Below are positions 34,159-44,838 of a stretch of 64,000 bases of DNA, piece by piece (the stretch's first letter is position 1; every line of letters starts with the position of its first letter). The position numbers and the translations under genes were made by a program. Under the pieces are notes generated by a model. It saw nothing but the letters and a program-made list of their open reading frames with translations, made no database searches and had not been told where the DNA came from. Source of the DNA: Areca catechu (Eukaryota > Streptophyta > Magnoliopsida > Arecales > Arecaceae); the NCBI GenBank assembly GCA_021397845.1, contig CM038044.1, positions 103,290,942 through 103,354,941 on the forward strand, read 5' to 3'.

Positions 34159-35780
34159 CTAATCCTCATCAGATGGGATCTCAAAGGAAATAGGACCTAT
34201 AACCCTAGTCCTACGGGCTAGACCACTAGGAGTCTTCAAGATACCATGACTCCGAGTCCTAGTGGAGGGTCCAAAATGAGGTGCAACTCTAGATGCTCTA
34301 GTAGAGGGAGGGGGTAGAGTCTCAGCAGGGGTAACAAAGACAGGATCCGTGGTGACAGGAGTGCCAGTCACATCAGCGGGAGGAGCATTAGGAGACTGCA
34401 GCTCTCGGCTGACTACCTCGTAACCATCATCACCATCGTCACTGTCATTGCTGTCATCAAGAACATCTGTAGCTCTATCCTCAATCCCATCAGTACGGTC
34501 ACCACCCTCCATAGTATCATCAGGGTCATCCTGGTGGTCATCGTCATCATCATTATCACCAGCAGGTGGATTAGTAGGAGCAATAGGAGGAAGCAGGGAT
34601 CTAAGCAAACCCTCAATGCGAGCAAATCCTGCCTCCACAGTCTGACGAATCTCAGCATGCTCTGAAGCTGTCTAAGCTCTAAGGCTCTCTATCTCAATCC
34701 GTAGCTGAGTCGTCCGAGCTCCAAGAATAATGAGCTCACCTCTAACCTCTGCGAACTGCTCACGAGAAAACTCCTCAAAATGTAAACCAGTAGATGCTGG
34801 AGAAGCTGCAGAAAGAGTGGCCGAAGGTGTCGCAGGCTCAGTCTCGGATGCATGAGCTGCCTGAGCAAGATGACTGACCGGCCCTGATGGCCCTGCCTCT
34901 GCCTCACGTATCTCGTCCTCCTATCTGTCTCCTGGCCAGACTCTCTCCTAACCCATCTGCCTGCAACTAATCTATAGCCCATGCGATGGAGTGACCTCTC
35001 ATCATATACATCTGTGTGCAAGATCTCCTTAGGGATCTCCCCCTTAAAGGATACTCCATAAGCTCTGAAGAGTCGGGTCAGCCCCATACCATATGGCAGA
35101 TAGTGTCGTCGCTGGCTCGCTGCATCTCTCATCTGTACAAGCATCATAGAAGGAATATCGACCTGGGTCCTCTGAGTCAAACAAACCATGAGCATCAACT
35201 CCATCTCTATGATGAAATCGAAGCGCCCTATCTTCGGAAGCAGTATCCGAGCCATGATATGATGCAAGAGGTGCATCTCCACTGACAGCTAATTCGCGGT
35301 GACTACTGTTACACCGCAAACATCCTCGCACTCAAAAATACATCGGAAGGCGGCCTCTCTGTCCTCCATAGAGAAAATACTGATACCCCGGTGAGGAATC
35401 ACGCAAACCCTACTAAGAAGCTCCTCGGTCAGAACAATCTCAATACCTCGGACAGAAGTCCTCCATGTCAACCGACGGTAGTCCAAGGCACCATTAAACT
35501 CTCATACCAGGTGGGGGTAATACCTCTCCTGCATGGTGCAAAAGGGTACCAATCCCGCATTGGTGAGGGTCTGACGTATTTGAAAGTGCTGCCTATCGAA
35601 GAACTCGAGGTCAACCCGTCGACCAGAGGCTACAGCCTTCCCTGCCATCCTCTCTGCAGGGGATCCTGGGGCAACTGAGCTACTCGACTCTCCTGTGTCA
35701 TGTCTAGTCTTGGTCCTCCTCTCTAATCTCTGACTAGGTCTCCTAACTGCTAATATCTTTCTTGGACCCATTTCAATCAA
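34159..35780 (-). pseudogene. Sirevirus 3' ORF resembling the putative plant transposon protein family (Transposase_32)
   Basis: A sense-strand ORF lies between pol and the 3' LTR, where other Sireviruses carry an env-like gene. From the start: MGPRKILAVRR, a basic stretch, EFFDRQHFQIRQTL, YRRLTWRTSVRGIEIVLTEE, LLHHIMARILLPKIGRFDFI, HYLPYGMGLTRLF, then an acidic segment (DNDDDDDHQDDPDD) and a serine/threonine-rich tail. The VRG...I and LHHI...LLP patterns with LPYG...LTRLF match, from memory, the plant family Pfam Transposase_32. Two in-frame stops (35502 TGA, 35289 TAG) and one frameshift near 34915 break it. Function is unknown; no membrane segment typical of an envelope protein is seen. 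Confidence 0.7.
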
Positions 35781-36634
35781 GCTGAACAGAAAAGAAGGAA
35801 GATAGGTTCAATCAGGCTTAGAACTATAGGACTGGATATAGGTTGAGCTAAAGAGAAATGTTTTTCTTAAGAGGTGCTAAGACAAGTTTTGAAAACTGGG
35901 ATTAAAACAATTTTAGGTTGTAAAATGCCTTTAACAAGAAAAATCTTAAGTAATCTACTAATAGTTTGAAATTGGGAATTTTGCAAACTACATTTAGATT
36001 AAAGACATTACCCCATGTATATAGAATATGTTTTTGGTTGTAAAAATTATATTTGAACCTTGTAAAATACATTTTATAAGTCCAAAATACAAAAAAAAAC
36101 TTGGGTTAAAATAAATTAGGGTTTTAGCAAAGTGGTGAAAATGAGGAAAAATGTCATGAAAACATCATAAATAATCTTTCCAAAACAATGATAAAGCAAT
36201 AAAAAGGTTTTAGAACATTGGATTTTAAATGAAAACCCAAATTATTTTGGCCAAAATCAATCCAACAATGATTTTCTGAAAATCGGATGAAATAAGCATG
36301 AAAACGACTAAAAAATCCATGGGAAATCCGAGAAAAATGCTTTTAACCATGATTCCCTAAAATGGAGTTTTAGAAATCCATCAAAACTCGTGAAACTCCG
36401 ATCAAAATCCCTTAAAAAGGTCGAAAAAACCCTATTCTAGGTTACACAGTTTGACGGTAATAAAAAGAAAACGAAAATGAGAGAAATAAAATGAAAATAA
36501 AAGAGGGAAATACCTGAAATTTGTTGGGGTAAACGGAAAAAGAGAAGATTTGGAGCTTGGGGGGACCACTGTTGCTTGAGAGTGACGGGGAAAAAAAAAA
36601 CAAAACCCTCGGTCCGCCATTTAAAAACAGATTT
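35781..36634 (-). other. AT-rich spacer between the 3' ORF and pol of the Sirevirus
   Basis: It has no coding potential. Several AAAAA/TTTTT runs occur. It could hold an intron or leader for the downstream ORF, but no convincing splice pair can be fixed by eye. Confidence 0.4.
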
Positions 36635-36725
36635 TTCCCATAAGTGTCAACACTTAGGATTTGTCAAGTGTCGACACTTGGTCAGGTGTCGACATTTGAC
36701 AAAATCCAAGTGTCGACATTTGGCC
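36635..36725. repeat. Second palindrome cluster of the Sirevirus
   Basis: Four imperfect AAGTGTCGACACTT copies (AAGTGTCAACACTT, AAGTGTCGACACTT, AGGTGTCGACATTT, AAGTGTCGACATTT) occur within 91 bp, just downstream of the pol stop and upstream of the 3' ORF. They have the same motif as the LTR cluster. Confidence 0.85.
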
Positions 36726-36845
36726 AAGAAAATCCCAAAAAAAATCGAAAATTTTCAAAAAATTTAAGTATTTAAAATCTTTTGGGACTAAAAGCAAGTA
36801 TTTTTTGAGTGAAATACCTTGGGTAAGATGAAGTTTGTGAGAGTT

Positions 36846-38687
36846 CTAGGTGAATGGGTCAATGACACCTAACTCTTTCTTAATCGGACAGAATCTTTCT
36901 TCACTCAATGATTTGGTAAACACATCGGCTAATTGATCATTAGTACACACAAATTCAAGTATAACATTATAGTTTTGTACATGATCTCTTATGAAATGAT
37001 GTCTTATTTCAATATGTTTACTTCTTGAATGTTGCACAGGATTCTTAGTTAGATTGATTGCATTAGTATTGTCACATCTTATGGGTGTCTTAGTTAGTTT
37101 AATGCCAAAATCTTCGAGTTGTTGTTTGATCCAAAGAATTTGAGCACAATAACTTCCAGCTGCTATATATTCGGCTTTCGCCGTAGATAGAGCAATTGAA
37201 TTATGTTTCTTGCTACTCAATGAGATCAAATTTACTCCAAGAAACTGACAGGTTCCACTAGTACTTTTACGATCAAGTTTACACCCAGCAAAGTCAGCAT
37301 CAGAATAAGCAATTAATTCAAATGAAGAATCTCTAGAGTACCACAAACCAATTTCAATTGAGCCAGATAGATATCTAAGTATACGTTTAACAGCCAAAAG
37401 ATGAGACTCTTTAGGATTAGACTGATATCTAGCACACATACAAACACTAAACATGATATCTGGCATATTGGCAGTAAGATATAGCAATGAACCGTTCATG
37501 CCATGATGTAATTTTTGGTCAATAGATTTACCTGATTCATCTTTGTCAAGTCTACAAGAAGAGCTCATAGGGGTACCTAAAGGCTTGGTGTTCTCCATCC
37601 CAAACTTTTTGAGTATTTCTTTTGTGTACTTCACTTGGTTGATGAAGATCCCCTCTTTGATTTGCTTTATTTGGAGTCCGAGGAAGAAACTTAGTTCTCC
37701 CATCATGCTCATCTCGAACTCACCCTGCATTAACTTTGCAAATTCTTGATAAAGAGATTCGTTTGTAGCACCAAATATGATATCATCTGCATAGATTTGC
37801 ATTACTAAGAGATCATCATTCTTTTTCTTCAAAAATAAAGTTTTGTCTACATTACCTCTAGCAAAATCATTTTTGAGCAAGAAAGAACTTAAACGATCAT
37901 ACCAAGCTCTAGGAGATTGTTTCAAACCATATAAAGCTTTATGAATTTTGAAAACATGATTTGGAAATTCAGAATTTTCAAAATCAGGAGGTTGTTCAAC
38001 ATAAACCTCTTCTTCAATAAAATCATTTAAAAATATACTTTTAACATCCATTTGAAATAATTTAAAATTCATAAAGCAAGCAAAAGCTAACAATAGCCTA
38101 ATTGCCTCAAGTCTAGCCACAGGAGCAAAGGTTTCATCAAAATCTTTCCCTTCCTCCTAATTGTATCCTTTGGCAACTAGTCTAGCCTTATTTCTTGTAA
38201 CAATACCATTTTCATCAAGTTTATTTCGGAAAATCCATTTTGTGCCAATAATTGAGGTATTTGAAGGCCTATCTACTAATGTCCAAACATTGTTTCTTTT
38301 AAATTGGTTAAGTTCATCTTGCATAGTATTTATCCAATTAGCATCACATTCAGCTTCCTTAATAGTATTAGGTTCAATTTGAGAAATAAAAGCTAAATAA
38401 TCATAGATATTTCTAAGGGATGATTGAATACTTACACCTTTAGATGGATCACCAATAATTAGTTCTTTTGGGTGTCCATGAGCATACCTCCATTGTTTTG
38501 GTAGTGGATCAACTGTAGATGTGTTTTCATCACCTTGTGCTTGATCTCCTTCAGTGTTTTGATCATCTTCTTGTTCCTTGGTAAGTTCTTCGTTGTTGTT
38601 TATACTTTCAGTTTTCTTGGTTCCTGTTTCATCAGAAAGCACATCTTCTTTTCTAGAAGATTTCTGGTCAGATTCATCAAATATCAC
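36846..38687 (-). pseudogene. Sirevirus reverse transcriptase and RNase H
   Basis: The 5' part (38687-38157) has an acidic linker and the RT start SNTSIIGTKWIFRNKLDENG, ARLVAKGYN, then a TAG (38157) where CAG is expected. The frame is unchanged below: FAPVARLEAIRLLLAFA, FQMDVKSIFLN, ALYGLKQSPRAWYDRL, catalytic YADDIIFGATN (residues 110-113 of the lower part), KRILRYLSGS. The RNase H follows with DADFAGCKLDRKSTSG, ALSTAKAEYIA and a C-terminal LADVFTKSL. Only the one stop blocks an otherwise intact 424-residue open frame, so this pol is better preserved than T1. Confidence 0.92.
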
Positions 38688-39073
38688 ATGTATGGATTCT
38701 TCAACAACAAGTGTTCTTCTGTTGAAGACTCTGTATGCCTTACTAGATGTGGAGTAGCCTAAAAGACTCCCTCATCTAATTTGGCATCAAATTTGCTTAA
38801 ATTATCCTTACCATTGTTTAAAATGAAACAACGGCATCCAAAAATACGAAAATAATGAATTAAGGGTTTTCTACCCTTCCAAAGCTCATATGGTATTTTC
38901 TTTAAAATTGGTCGGATCAAAACTCGATTTAAAACATAGCGTGCAATATTTATGGCTTTCGCCCAAAAATATCTAGGTAAGTCATTTTCACAAAGCATGG
39001 TGTGTGCCATTTCTTCAAGAGTTCTATTTTTCCTTTCTACCACCCCATTTTGTTGAGGTGTTGGTGTGGACAC
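38688..39073 (-). pseudogene. Sirevirus integrase C-terminal part (truncated)
   Basis: The segment PQQNGVVERKNRTLEEMAHT contains the third catalytic acid of the copia integrase (E in VERKNRT). It continues LPRYFWAKAINIARYVLNR, PYELWKGRKPLIHYFRIFGC and KFDAKLDEGVF. A 1-bp deletion near 38762 shifts the frame; the next frame reads GYSTSSKAYRVFNRRTL. The first two catalytic Asp residues are lost because the chromovirus LTR starts within this region (39063). Confidence 0.9.
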
Positions 39074-39575
39074 CAGAAACCGAAAGAAACTTCACTCCAA
39101 TAAGGTTAGCCTTATCCCAATTTGGATCGAAGATAATTAGGTTACCTTGTATTCTTTAGTTCAAAAATATTTTATTTTCAAGGGCCATTTCCTTTTCAAG
39201 AGTCCTATAATTAATCAAGAGTGTTTATTGAGTACTGTAATTACTTTTAAAAAAATTTCATTTCCTGTAAGTCCGTTTCAAGTTTTAAAGTTTAGGTCAA
39301 TCAAGTCAGTTCAGTTGAGCTAAGTCTATTTCAGTTAATCAAGTCTTAAAGCAATGAAAGCCAGTAACAAGACTCAAATTCTGGACCCCAGAATTTGACC
39401 ACATGAAGAAGAGAAGACACATCAACCAAGCAAGAGAAAAGGACCATTAACTAGGACCACTTGGCACCACATGTCATTCCTTATCCAAGTAGAACACCAT
39501 CTCATCATGCCACATCATCAGGCGCCACCTCACTAGCCACCTCATCACTCTTTGGCATTGTTATGGTCGTAACCA
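39063..39575 (+). repeat. 5' fragment of a chromovirus LTR inside the Sirevirus
   Basis: It starts TGGTGTGGACACCAGAAACC and shares with the LTRs at 206 and 1545 the TGGTG-GACACCAG start and an AAGTCAG...TTGAGCT block. It is cut at 39575 by T2 and should continue right of the window. The junction with the integrase falls between CAACACC and the TGGTG start. No target duplication can be checked. Confidence 0.7.
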
Positions 39576-41589
39576 TGATGTGGCATGTCTCAGATTTCGC
39601 TGGGCGTGATTCGAGCCACGTGGAGTTTTTCGGCAAAGTCAGGTTTGGCCCCGTCTCGGCCGAAGTCGAGGTCGGTCCAGGCCTTCCTGCCGCTCCGCCA
39701 GGTGTCCACCCAGGAGGGATCCACCTCGGTCGAAGTCGAGCGCCCCTCTGCCGCTCCGCCAGGTGTCCACCCAGGAGGGGTCCACCTCGGTCGAAGCCGG
39801 CGGCCTCCCCGCTCCCTCGCCAGGTGGCACCCTGAGACGGTCCCACCTCGACCAAGGTCAAGCCGGGCCCCTCGCTCCTTCGCCAGGTGGCACCCGGAGA
39901 TGGGACCACCTCGGTCGAAGTCGAGCACCCCTCTGCCGCTCCGCCAGGTATCCACCCAGGAGGGGTCCACCTCGGTCGAAGCCGGCGGCCTCCCTGCTCC
40001 CTCGCCAGGTGGCACCCTGAGACGGTCCCACCTCGATCGAGGTCGAGCCGGGCCCCTCGCTCCTTCGCCAGGTGGCGCCCAGAGACAGGACCACCTCGGC
40101 TGAAGTCGAGAGCCCCTCTGCCGCTCTGCCAGGTGTCCACCCAGGAGGGGTCCACCTCGACCGAAGCCGGTGGCCTCCCCGCTCCCTCGCCAGGTGGCAC
40201 CCTGAGACGGTCCCACCTCGGCCGAGGTCGAGCCGGGCCCCTCGCTCCTTCGCCAGGTGGCGCCCGGAGACGGGACCACCTCGGCTAAAGTCGAGCGCCC
40301 CTCTGCCGCTCCACCAGGTGTCCACCCAGGAGGGGTCCACCTCGGCCGAAGCCGGCGGCCTCCCCGCTCCCTCGCCAAGTGGTACCCTGAGACGGTCCCA
40401 CCTCGGTCGAGGTCGAGCCGGGCCCCTCGCTCCTTCGCCAGGTGGCGCCCGGAGACGGGACCACCTCGGTCGAAGTCGAGCGCCCCTCTGCCACTCCGCC
40501 AGGTGTCCACCCAAGAGGGGTCCACCTCGGCCGAAGCCGGCGGCCTCCCCACTCCCTCGCCAGGAGGCACCCTGAGACGGTCCCACCTCGGCCGAGGTCG
40601 AGCCAGGCCCCTCGCTCCTTCGCCAGGTGGCGCCCGGAGACGGGACCACCTCGGTCGAAGTCGAGCGCCCCTCTACCGCTCCGCCAGGTGTCCGCCCAGG
40701 AGGGGTCCACCTCGGTCGAAGCCGGCGGCCTCCCCGCTCCCTCACCAGGTTGCACCCTGAGACGGTCCCACCTCACCGAGGTCGGCCAACCTGTGCGGAG
40801 AAGCTTCCGAGGAACAGGAGCACGAGCTCCAAGATTGCCCCTTGAGCCGTGCGTGCTGCACCCCGAGAGTAGCACCCGTACGGTCGGCAGCGACACGCGA
40901 AACACCACTTACATCGGCCCGATAGGTCTCGCAGTCGAGAGGCGAGGCCCTGACAAAACAGGACCCGATAACGGACATTGTCGGTGCCTGGGAAGGAGAG
41001 CGCTCGCACTCGGACCAAGGTCTGGTCGGCGGTCTGCTCGGCGCCCTCCCTTTGCCCTTTCCTCGCTAGGCTCGGCAAGCAAGGCTGGGAAGTCGCTTGG
41101 CTCTTTGATCCAGAAGGGAAAAGGGAAAGAGATGGGGGGAAGGAGATGAAAGCGATGAAGGAGCCTCCCAGAGGAGGGAGAGGAAGAGGCGACATGAGGA
41201 GTTAAAAGGAAGGAGAGAATAGACGACAAGGTAAGCAAGAAACAAAGGCTGGAGGAGGAGACTCCGTCCCAAGAGCAGGATCCAAGATCCCGAAAGGGGA
41301 CCTTTGGCATGAGCTCGGTGAAGAAACCAGGTCAGGTTTCTATTCTTTCTGGGACCTTTCTTGCTAGCACGATCTCTAAGTCTGGGACTCCTTGAGGGGC
41401 CCGTCTCAGAGACTCTGTTCCCTCTTGCCGTCTACTAACTTGACCGTCGATGCTCCCTCGCCAGGACCCCCAGCCAGGGTTTCTGACTTTGCCTTGCAGG
41501 TTCGAACAAGCCAGGAGACCCCGGAGGCGAGACGGTCTAGCCGGATCAGCGGCTCCGAAGCCACAGGCACGGCGGTGAGATCAGCAACA
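39576..41589 (+). repeat. 5' LTR of T2
   Basis: It runs from TGATGTGGCA to ...TCAGCAACA. It includes the tandem array (39645-40790), then a unique part that aligns with T1 LTR 7640 onward only in outline, ending CCTTGCAGGTTCG...GGCACGGCGGTGAGATC as in T1 (TTGTTTTACAGGTCCTGG...GATAAGGTT). The TTGCAG|GTTCG and TTACAG|GTCC junctions look like splice acceptors. Confidence 0.75.
39645..40790 (+). repeat. Tandem array in T2 LTR: exact 185-bp higher-order repeat
   Basis: Three monomer types of about 60 bp alternate strictly: GTGTCCACCCAGGAGGGG...GCCGGCGGCCTCCCC, GTGGCACCCTGAGACGG...CGGGCCCCTCGCTCC and GTGGCGCCCGGAGACGG...CGAGCGCCCCTCTGCC. The anchor TCCACCTCGG of the first type occurs at 39781, 39966, 40151, 40336, 40521 and 40706, six times at exactly 185 bp. 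It is GC- and CpG-rich and far more uniform than the T1 arrays. Monomer types correspond to but differ from those of T1. Reverse-strand ORFs of up to 326 residues are repeat by-products. Confidence 0.93.
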
Positions 41590-41592
41590 GAT

Positions 41593-41612
41593 TGGCGCAC
41601 CAGGTAGGGGGG
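41593..41612 (+). other. Primer-site region of T2
   Basis: TGGCGCACCAGGTAGGGGGG follows the LTR end after GAT, as in T1 (15288). It is a likely primer binding site; the tRNA is not assigned. Confidence 0.55.
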
Positions 41613-41667
41613 CAGGACAACACCCCCAGTGGGAGCTAGCTTTCTGTGAACGAAGCGCGCTCCGACC

Positions 41668-42600
41668 ATGGTGGTCACTCGTGGATGCGAAGTGTCCACC
41701 AGCCGAGTAGGGGAGGGACCCTCCCCTCAGGGGCCCCACAGTCCGGATAGGGAGCTCCCAGCTCCCCCTCCTCTTCCACCACAGCCGACCTCGACGGACG
41801 GACCTTTTGCGGCTGTCCTCCAGCAGCTGCAGACCTTGACCACGGTAGTTCGGTAGCTACAGCATCAGTAGCACTCCCTGGCTACGTAGCCTCAGCCAGG
41901 GACCCCCGCGGCTCGGGTCGCAAGGCCACGCGGGAGCCTGCGCTCCATCCATGGCAGACCATCCCAACCGCGAGCAGCCTCCAATCCTTGCGGGAGCCAC
42001 CAAACTCCCGCAAAAAGAAATTACTCTGGTTTGGCGGATCACGAGAGTCAATCCCTGGTCGATGAAGCCGAGACAGCGGATCGCAGCAAGCGATGCCGAG
42101 GCAAGACCCTGCACCAAGACCAATCGACGCCCCCCTCACCAGCGGCCTCGGTGGAAGATTCCACCGATGAGGCCATCAGGCGCCAGGCCGAGAGGCACCT
42201 GGAGGAGCACGAGCGCAAATTAGCGGAGTTCGCCCGCCGATTCACCGACCTGCAGAACTCCTCGGTGGACCCGGTGGGCTATGACTCCCGTCCCCCCTTC
42301 TCTGAGGAAATCCAGGTGGAGCCGATTCCGAGCCGGTTCCGAATGTCGCAGGTGGATCCCTACGACGGGACCACCGACCCATTGGACCATCTAGAGAGCT
42401 ACAAGGCTCTCATGAGGGTCCAGGGGGCCACGGATGCTCTCTTGTGCATTGCCTTCCCCGCTACCCTTCGGAAGGCCGCCCGAGTCTGGTTCACCCACCT
42501 CGAGCCGGGATCTATTTGCTCCTTCCACCAGTTGGAAGGTAAGTTTGTGGCGCACTTCGATGCTTGTCGGAAGGTGCCAAGAGAGGTGGACAGCCTCTTC
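41668..42600 (+). pseudogene. T2 gag, N-terminal and core part, cut by E1
   Basis: It starts MVVTRGCEVSTSRVGEGPS. TAG stops at 41854, 41869 and 41887 break the N-terminal part; at the second, T1 has CAG. From 41888 the frame is open to 42600: a long charged linker, EAIRRQAERHLEEHERKLAE (probable coiled coil), then the gag core VDPYDGTTDPLDHLESYKAL, FPATLRKAARVWFTHLEP and ACRKVPREVDSLF. The frame is interrupted after SLF by E1. It is less decayed than T1 gag and served here to recognise the T1 stops. Confidence 0.88.
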
Positions 42601-44242
42601 TGATGCAGAACGAAAGCTCTGGTACCAAAATGATGCAGAACGAAAATATGGAATGCGGAAGCAAATTAAAATTAATGTATTTTTTTTATATATATATTTT
42701 CAGAAGTCGGCTTTGACTCAAAGGAAAGATAAACTAATGTTGAAAGAAACTAAGAAATGATAGAAAGCACAATTAAAAGGAGTGAATTATCAGAGTAACT
42801 CAGAAGTAGGATCGCTGGGGATTGAGAAACCCTTAGATCTAGGGTTTGCTCTGAGTTTCAACGAAATAGACAAAGTGAGAAGGGAAGGTTCTTGTTACCT
42901 AGCAGTGATATCTCTCCATTTGGTGGAAAAAAGACTCTCTCAAGCAGATTATTGGATCCCGGGAGTCAAGGTATCTTCGCAATGGATCCTCCGATAATGG
43001 TCCTTGGCAAAGTTGGCCTCTTCTTGAACCCTGGATCCTGGAGAAAAGAAGAACAAGGTTAGGAACAAGAGACTCAGGGAAGAGAGTTACCCGAGTAGAA
43101 GAAAGGATGGGATCTGAAGGTCTTCAGCCGATCTGGAATCCTAGGCTGTGGATTTGGGACTTCTTCTCCTGGATCTGCTGGATGGACTCTAAAGTAGTGG
43201 TAGCTGACTTGAAGATGGCTGGACTGGGGGTCCTGGTGGTCGGCCACCCTTTGGAAGAAGAACCTTGGAGATGGTGTAGAGGCTAGGGTTTGGTGGTGGT
43301 GGAGTAGAGATGGGTGGACTAGGCTAGGGTTTTGGGGTTGGAGATCTCACACCTCCTCAAGGTTCCTAGGGAACCCGGATTTACTCCCTCATGGAGCTCA
43401 ACACTCAGAATAAGTGCGGAAGAACAAGACTTTGCTTAAAACAAGGGATTTCATTCATAAGATTTCATAAGATAAGTTCAAGTTACAAAAGGGGTCTAAT
43501 ATATAGACCTGTGAGAAAAATCAAAACCATACAAGTTCCCATGTGGGACTAATAGGACTAATCTATACTTTAGGCATCAAATTCTCTTCCCTTGGCCAAC
43601 CAAGACTCCTTCAATGAGTGAGAGGCCCAAAAACTCCAAGAAAACTTGAAAATCAACTCCAAATGGCAGGTTATGGGGGTGTCTCCTAGTATCTCTCCAT
43701 GAATCAAGGATTTTTCCTTCATGGTTTGGCTCTTTTGGACACCTCCTAGTCTTGCTCCACAAGTTTAGGCTTCTTCTTTTCATGGCTTTGGCACTTTAGG
43801 AAACTTTTGGGTGCCTCCTTGATTTTCTCCCCAAGACATGCTCTCTTCCCTTTTATAACTTGGATTTTTATGGAACATTGTGGGGCACCTCCTTGATCCT
43901 CTCTTCAAGAAAAATTCTTGCCATCCTGGCTTGGATTTATTTCTTATGGTGTGGGGATGAAAGACACTGGATGGAGATGTAGCAGGGAGTGTGGCACCCA
44001 CTTGTAGCTGGATCATGGAAGAAAAAAATGTGGCACCCTATGACAAAGGGAATGGTGCCAACTTGGACCTGGACTTGGACTGAGTCAACATGACTCAACA
44101 AAAATTGAAATGACAAAATTACAGACTCAAAATTGAGTTGATCAGGTCAATCCTTATTACAAACCCTAATTTTCTCGGGCAAGGTCAATCAGAGATCCAG
44201 ATGGAACCCTGAAGTCTTCATCTGATTCTGGTGCCCGCACTA
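42601..44242 (-). repeat. 3' LTR of E1
   Basis: On the minus strand it starts TAGTGCGGGCACCA (44242; others have TGGTG) and ends TTCTGCATCA, then TTTTGGTACCAGAGC and a second TTCTGCATCA. The last 30 bp (42601-42630) duplicate the LTR end plus a primer-like site. A TATA box (GGTCTATATATTAGACC) is at 43493-43510. Length is 1642 bp. Confidence 0.88.
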
Positions 44243-44454
44243 ATTCTCCCGGGGTGGGAGGAACTCGACCCTGTCGAGTATGGATCAAGCTAGCTCTGGT
44301 ATCTCTCCAAGAGGTCTGGGTCCAATTCTTGTAATTCTTTTCGTGAGATCCAAGATTCATCAGAATCTGGCCTTCCTTGCTAGCGGACCAGGTATCTTTG
44401 GTATCCTTGATTATGAGTAGAGATAACCTGATCATCCAAGATCTTTTCAATCTG
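44243..44454 (-). pseudogene. E1 chromodomain
   Basis: The minus strand reads QIEKILDDQVIST then YQRYLVR, TAG (44390 region), QGRPDSDESWIS and the tail PYSTGSSSSHPGR. The TAG replaces the conserved W and is the same as in E2 and E3. An additional TAG (GAG expected) at 44455 separates it from the integrase tail. Confidence 0.8.
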
Positions 44455-44838
44455 CTATTTCCTCACAGGCCAGTTTGTTGGTGGACACACAGGGTCGGGA
44501 TCACTCTCAATAACAGGATTAGGTTCAAAAGACTCACTGGGAATCACAGCTAGCTCCCTGTACTCTACTAGGTCTGTAATGTTGAAAGTGGAGCTAATGC
44601 CTAGCTTTGGAGGCAACTCAAGCACATAGGCATTGGGTCCCACTCTCTTCATCACTCTAAATGGTCTAGCTCCTCTAGCATGTAGCTTTATAACGGTTCC
44701 AGGAGGAAACCGCTCAGGCCTTAACCTAATCATTACATAGTCTCCCTCAAGAAAAGTTTTGACCCGCCTTTGAGAATCAGCCAACTTCTTATAAGTTTCA
44801 TTACTTAAAGTTATTTTGGCATAAATTTCTTTATGCAA
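44455..44838 (-). CDS. E1 integrase C-terminal segment
   Basis: The 127-residue open segment MHKEIYAKITLSNETYKKLA contains the GDYVMIRLRPERFPPGT and LHARGARPFRVMKRVG parts of the chromovirus integrase C-terminal domain, a DNA-binding SH3-like region. It continues to PPTNWPVRK before a stop. The zinc and catalytic domains upstream are absent; 44839-45147 holds only degraded C-terminal sequence. It closely matches E2 (48656-48925) and E3. Confidence 0.75.
   Translation of the reverse strand: MHKEIYAKITLSNETYKKLADSQRRVKTFLEGDYVMIRLRPERFPPGTVIKLHARGARPFRVMKRVGPNAYVLELPPKLGISSTFNITDLVEYRELAVIPSESFEPNPVIESDPDPVCPPTNWPVRK

Larger units (their letters stand above)
32139..39073 (-). mobile_element. 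Ty1/copia Sirevirus, 3' half, broken at 39063
   Basis: In minus-strand order it has an integrase tail (39073-38759), RT and RNase H (38687-36846), a 3' ORF (35780-34159), a polypurine tract (CAAAAAGGGGGAGAT, 33573-33587) and the 3' LTR (33572-32139). Integrase before RT is the copia order. The long 3' spacer with an extra ORF, the AAAAAGGGGGAGAT tract and the palindrome clusters indicate a Sirevirus. The 5' LTR, gag and N-terminal pol are missing because a chromovirus LTR starts inside the integrase at 39063 and the rest lies beyond the window. Confidence 0.85.
39576..42600 (+). mobile_element. T2: second Tat element, 5' part
   Basis: It starts TGATGTGGCATGTCTC, comparable to T1 TGATATGGCAAGAT. 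It has a 2014-bp LTR, a primer-site region and gag up to 42600, where E1 interrupts it. Its gag is collinear with T1 (17990-18000 marks where it should resume: ...SLF|SIRQQ). The left flank is AACCA (39571-39575); the right side is outside the window. Confidence 0.8.

Noticed and set aside
34413..34658. An 81-residue minus-strand ORF rich in methionine and leucine
   Set aside because: It is the shifted frame of the acidic GATGAT-type repeat coding for the D-rich part of the Sirevirus 3' ORF.
39590..40745. ORFs of 295-326 residues on the minus strand and several plus-strand ORFs over the T2 array
   Set aside because: Same reason: GC-rich 185-bp repeats produce long open frames in most frames. 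There is no start context, no homology pattern and no conservation of frame against T1.
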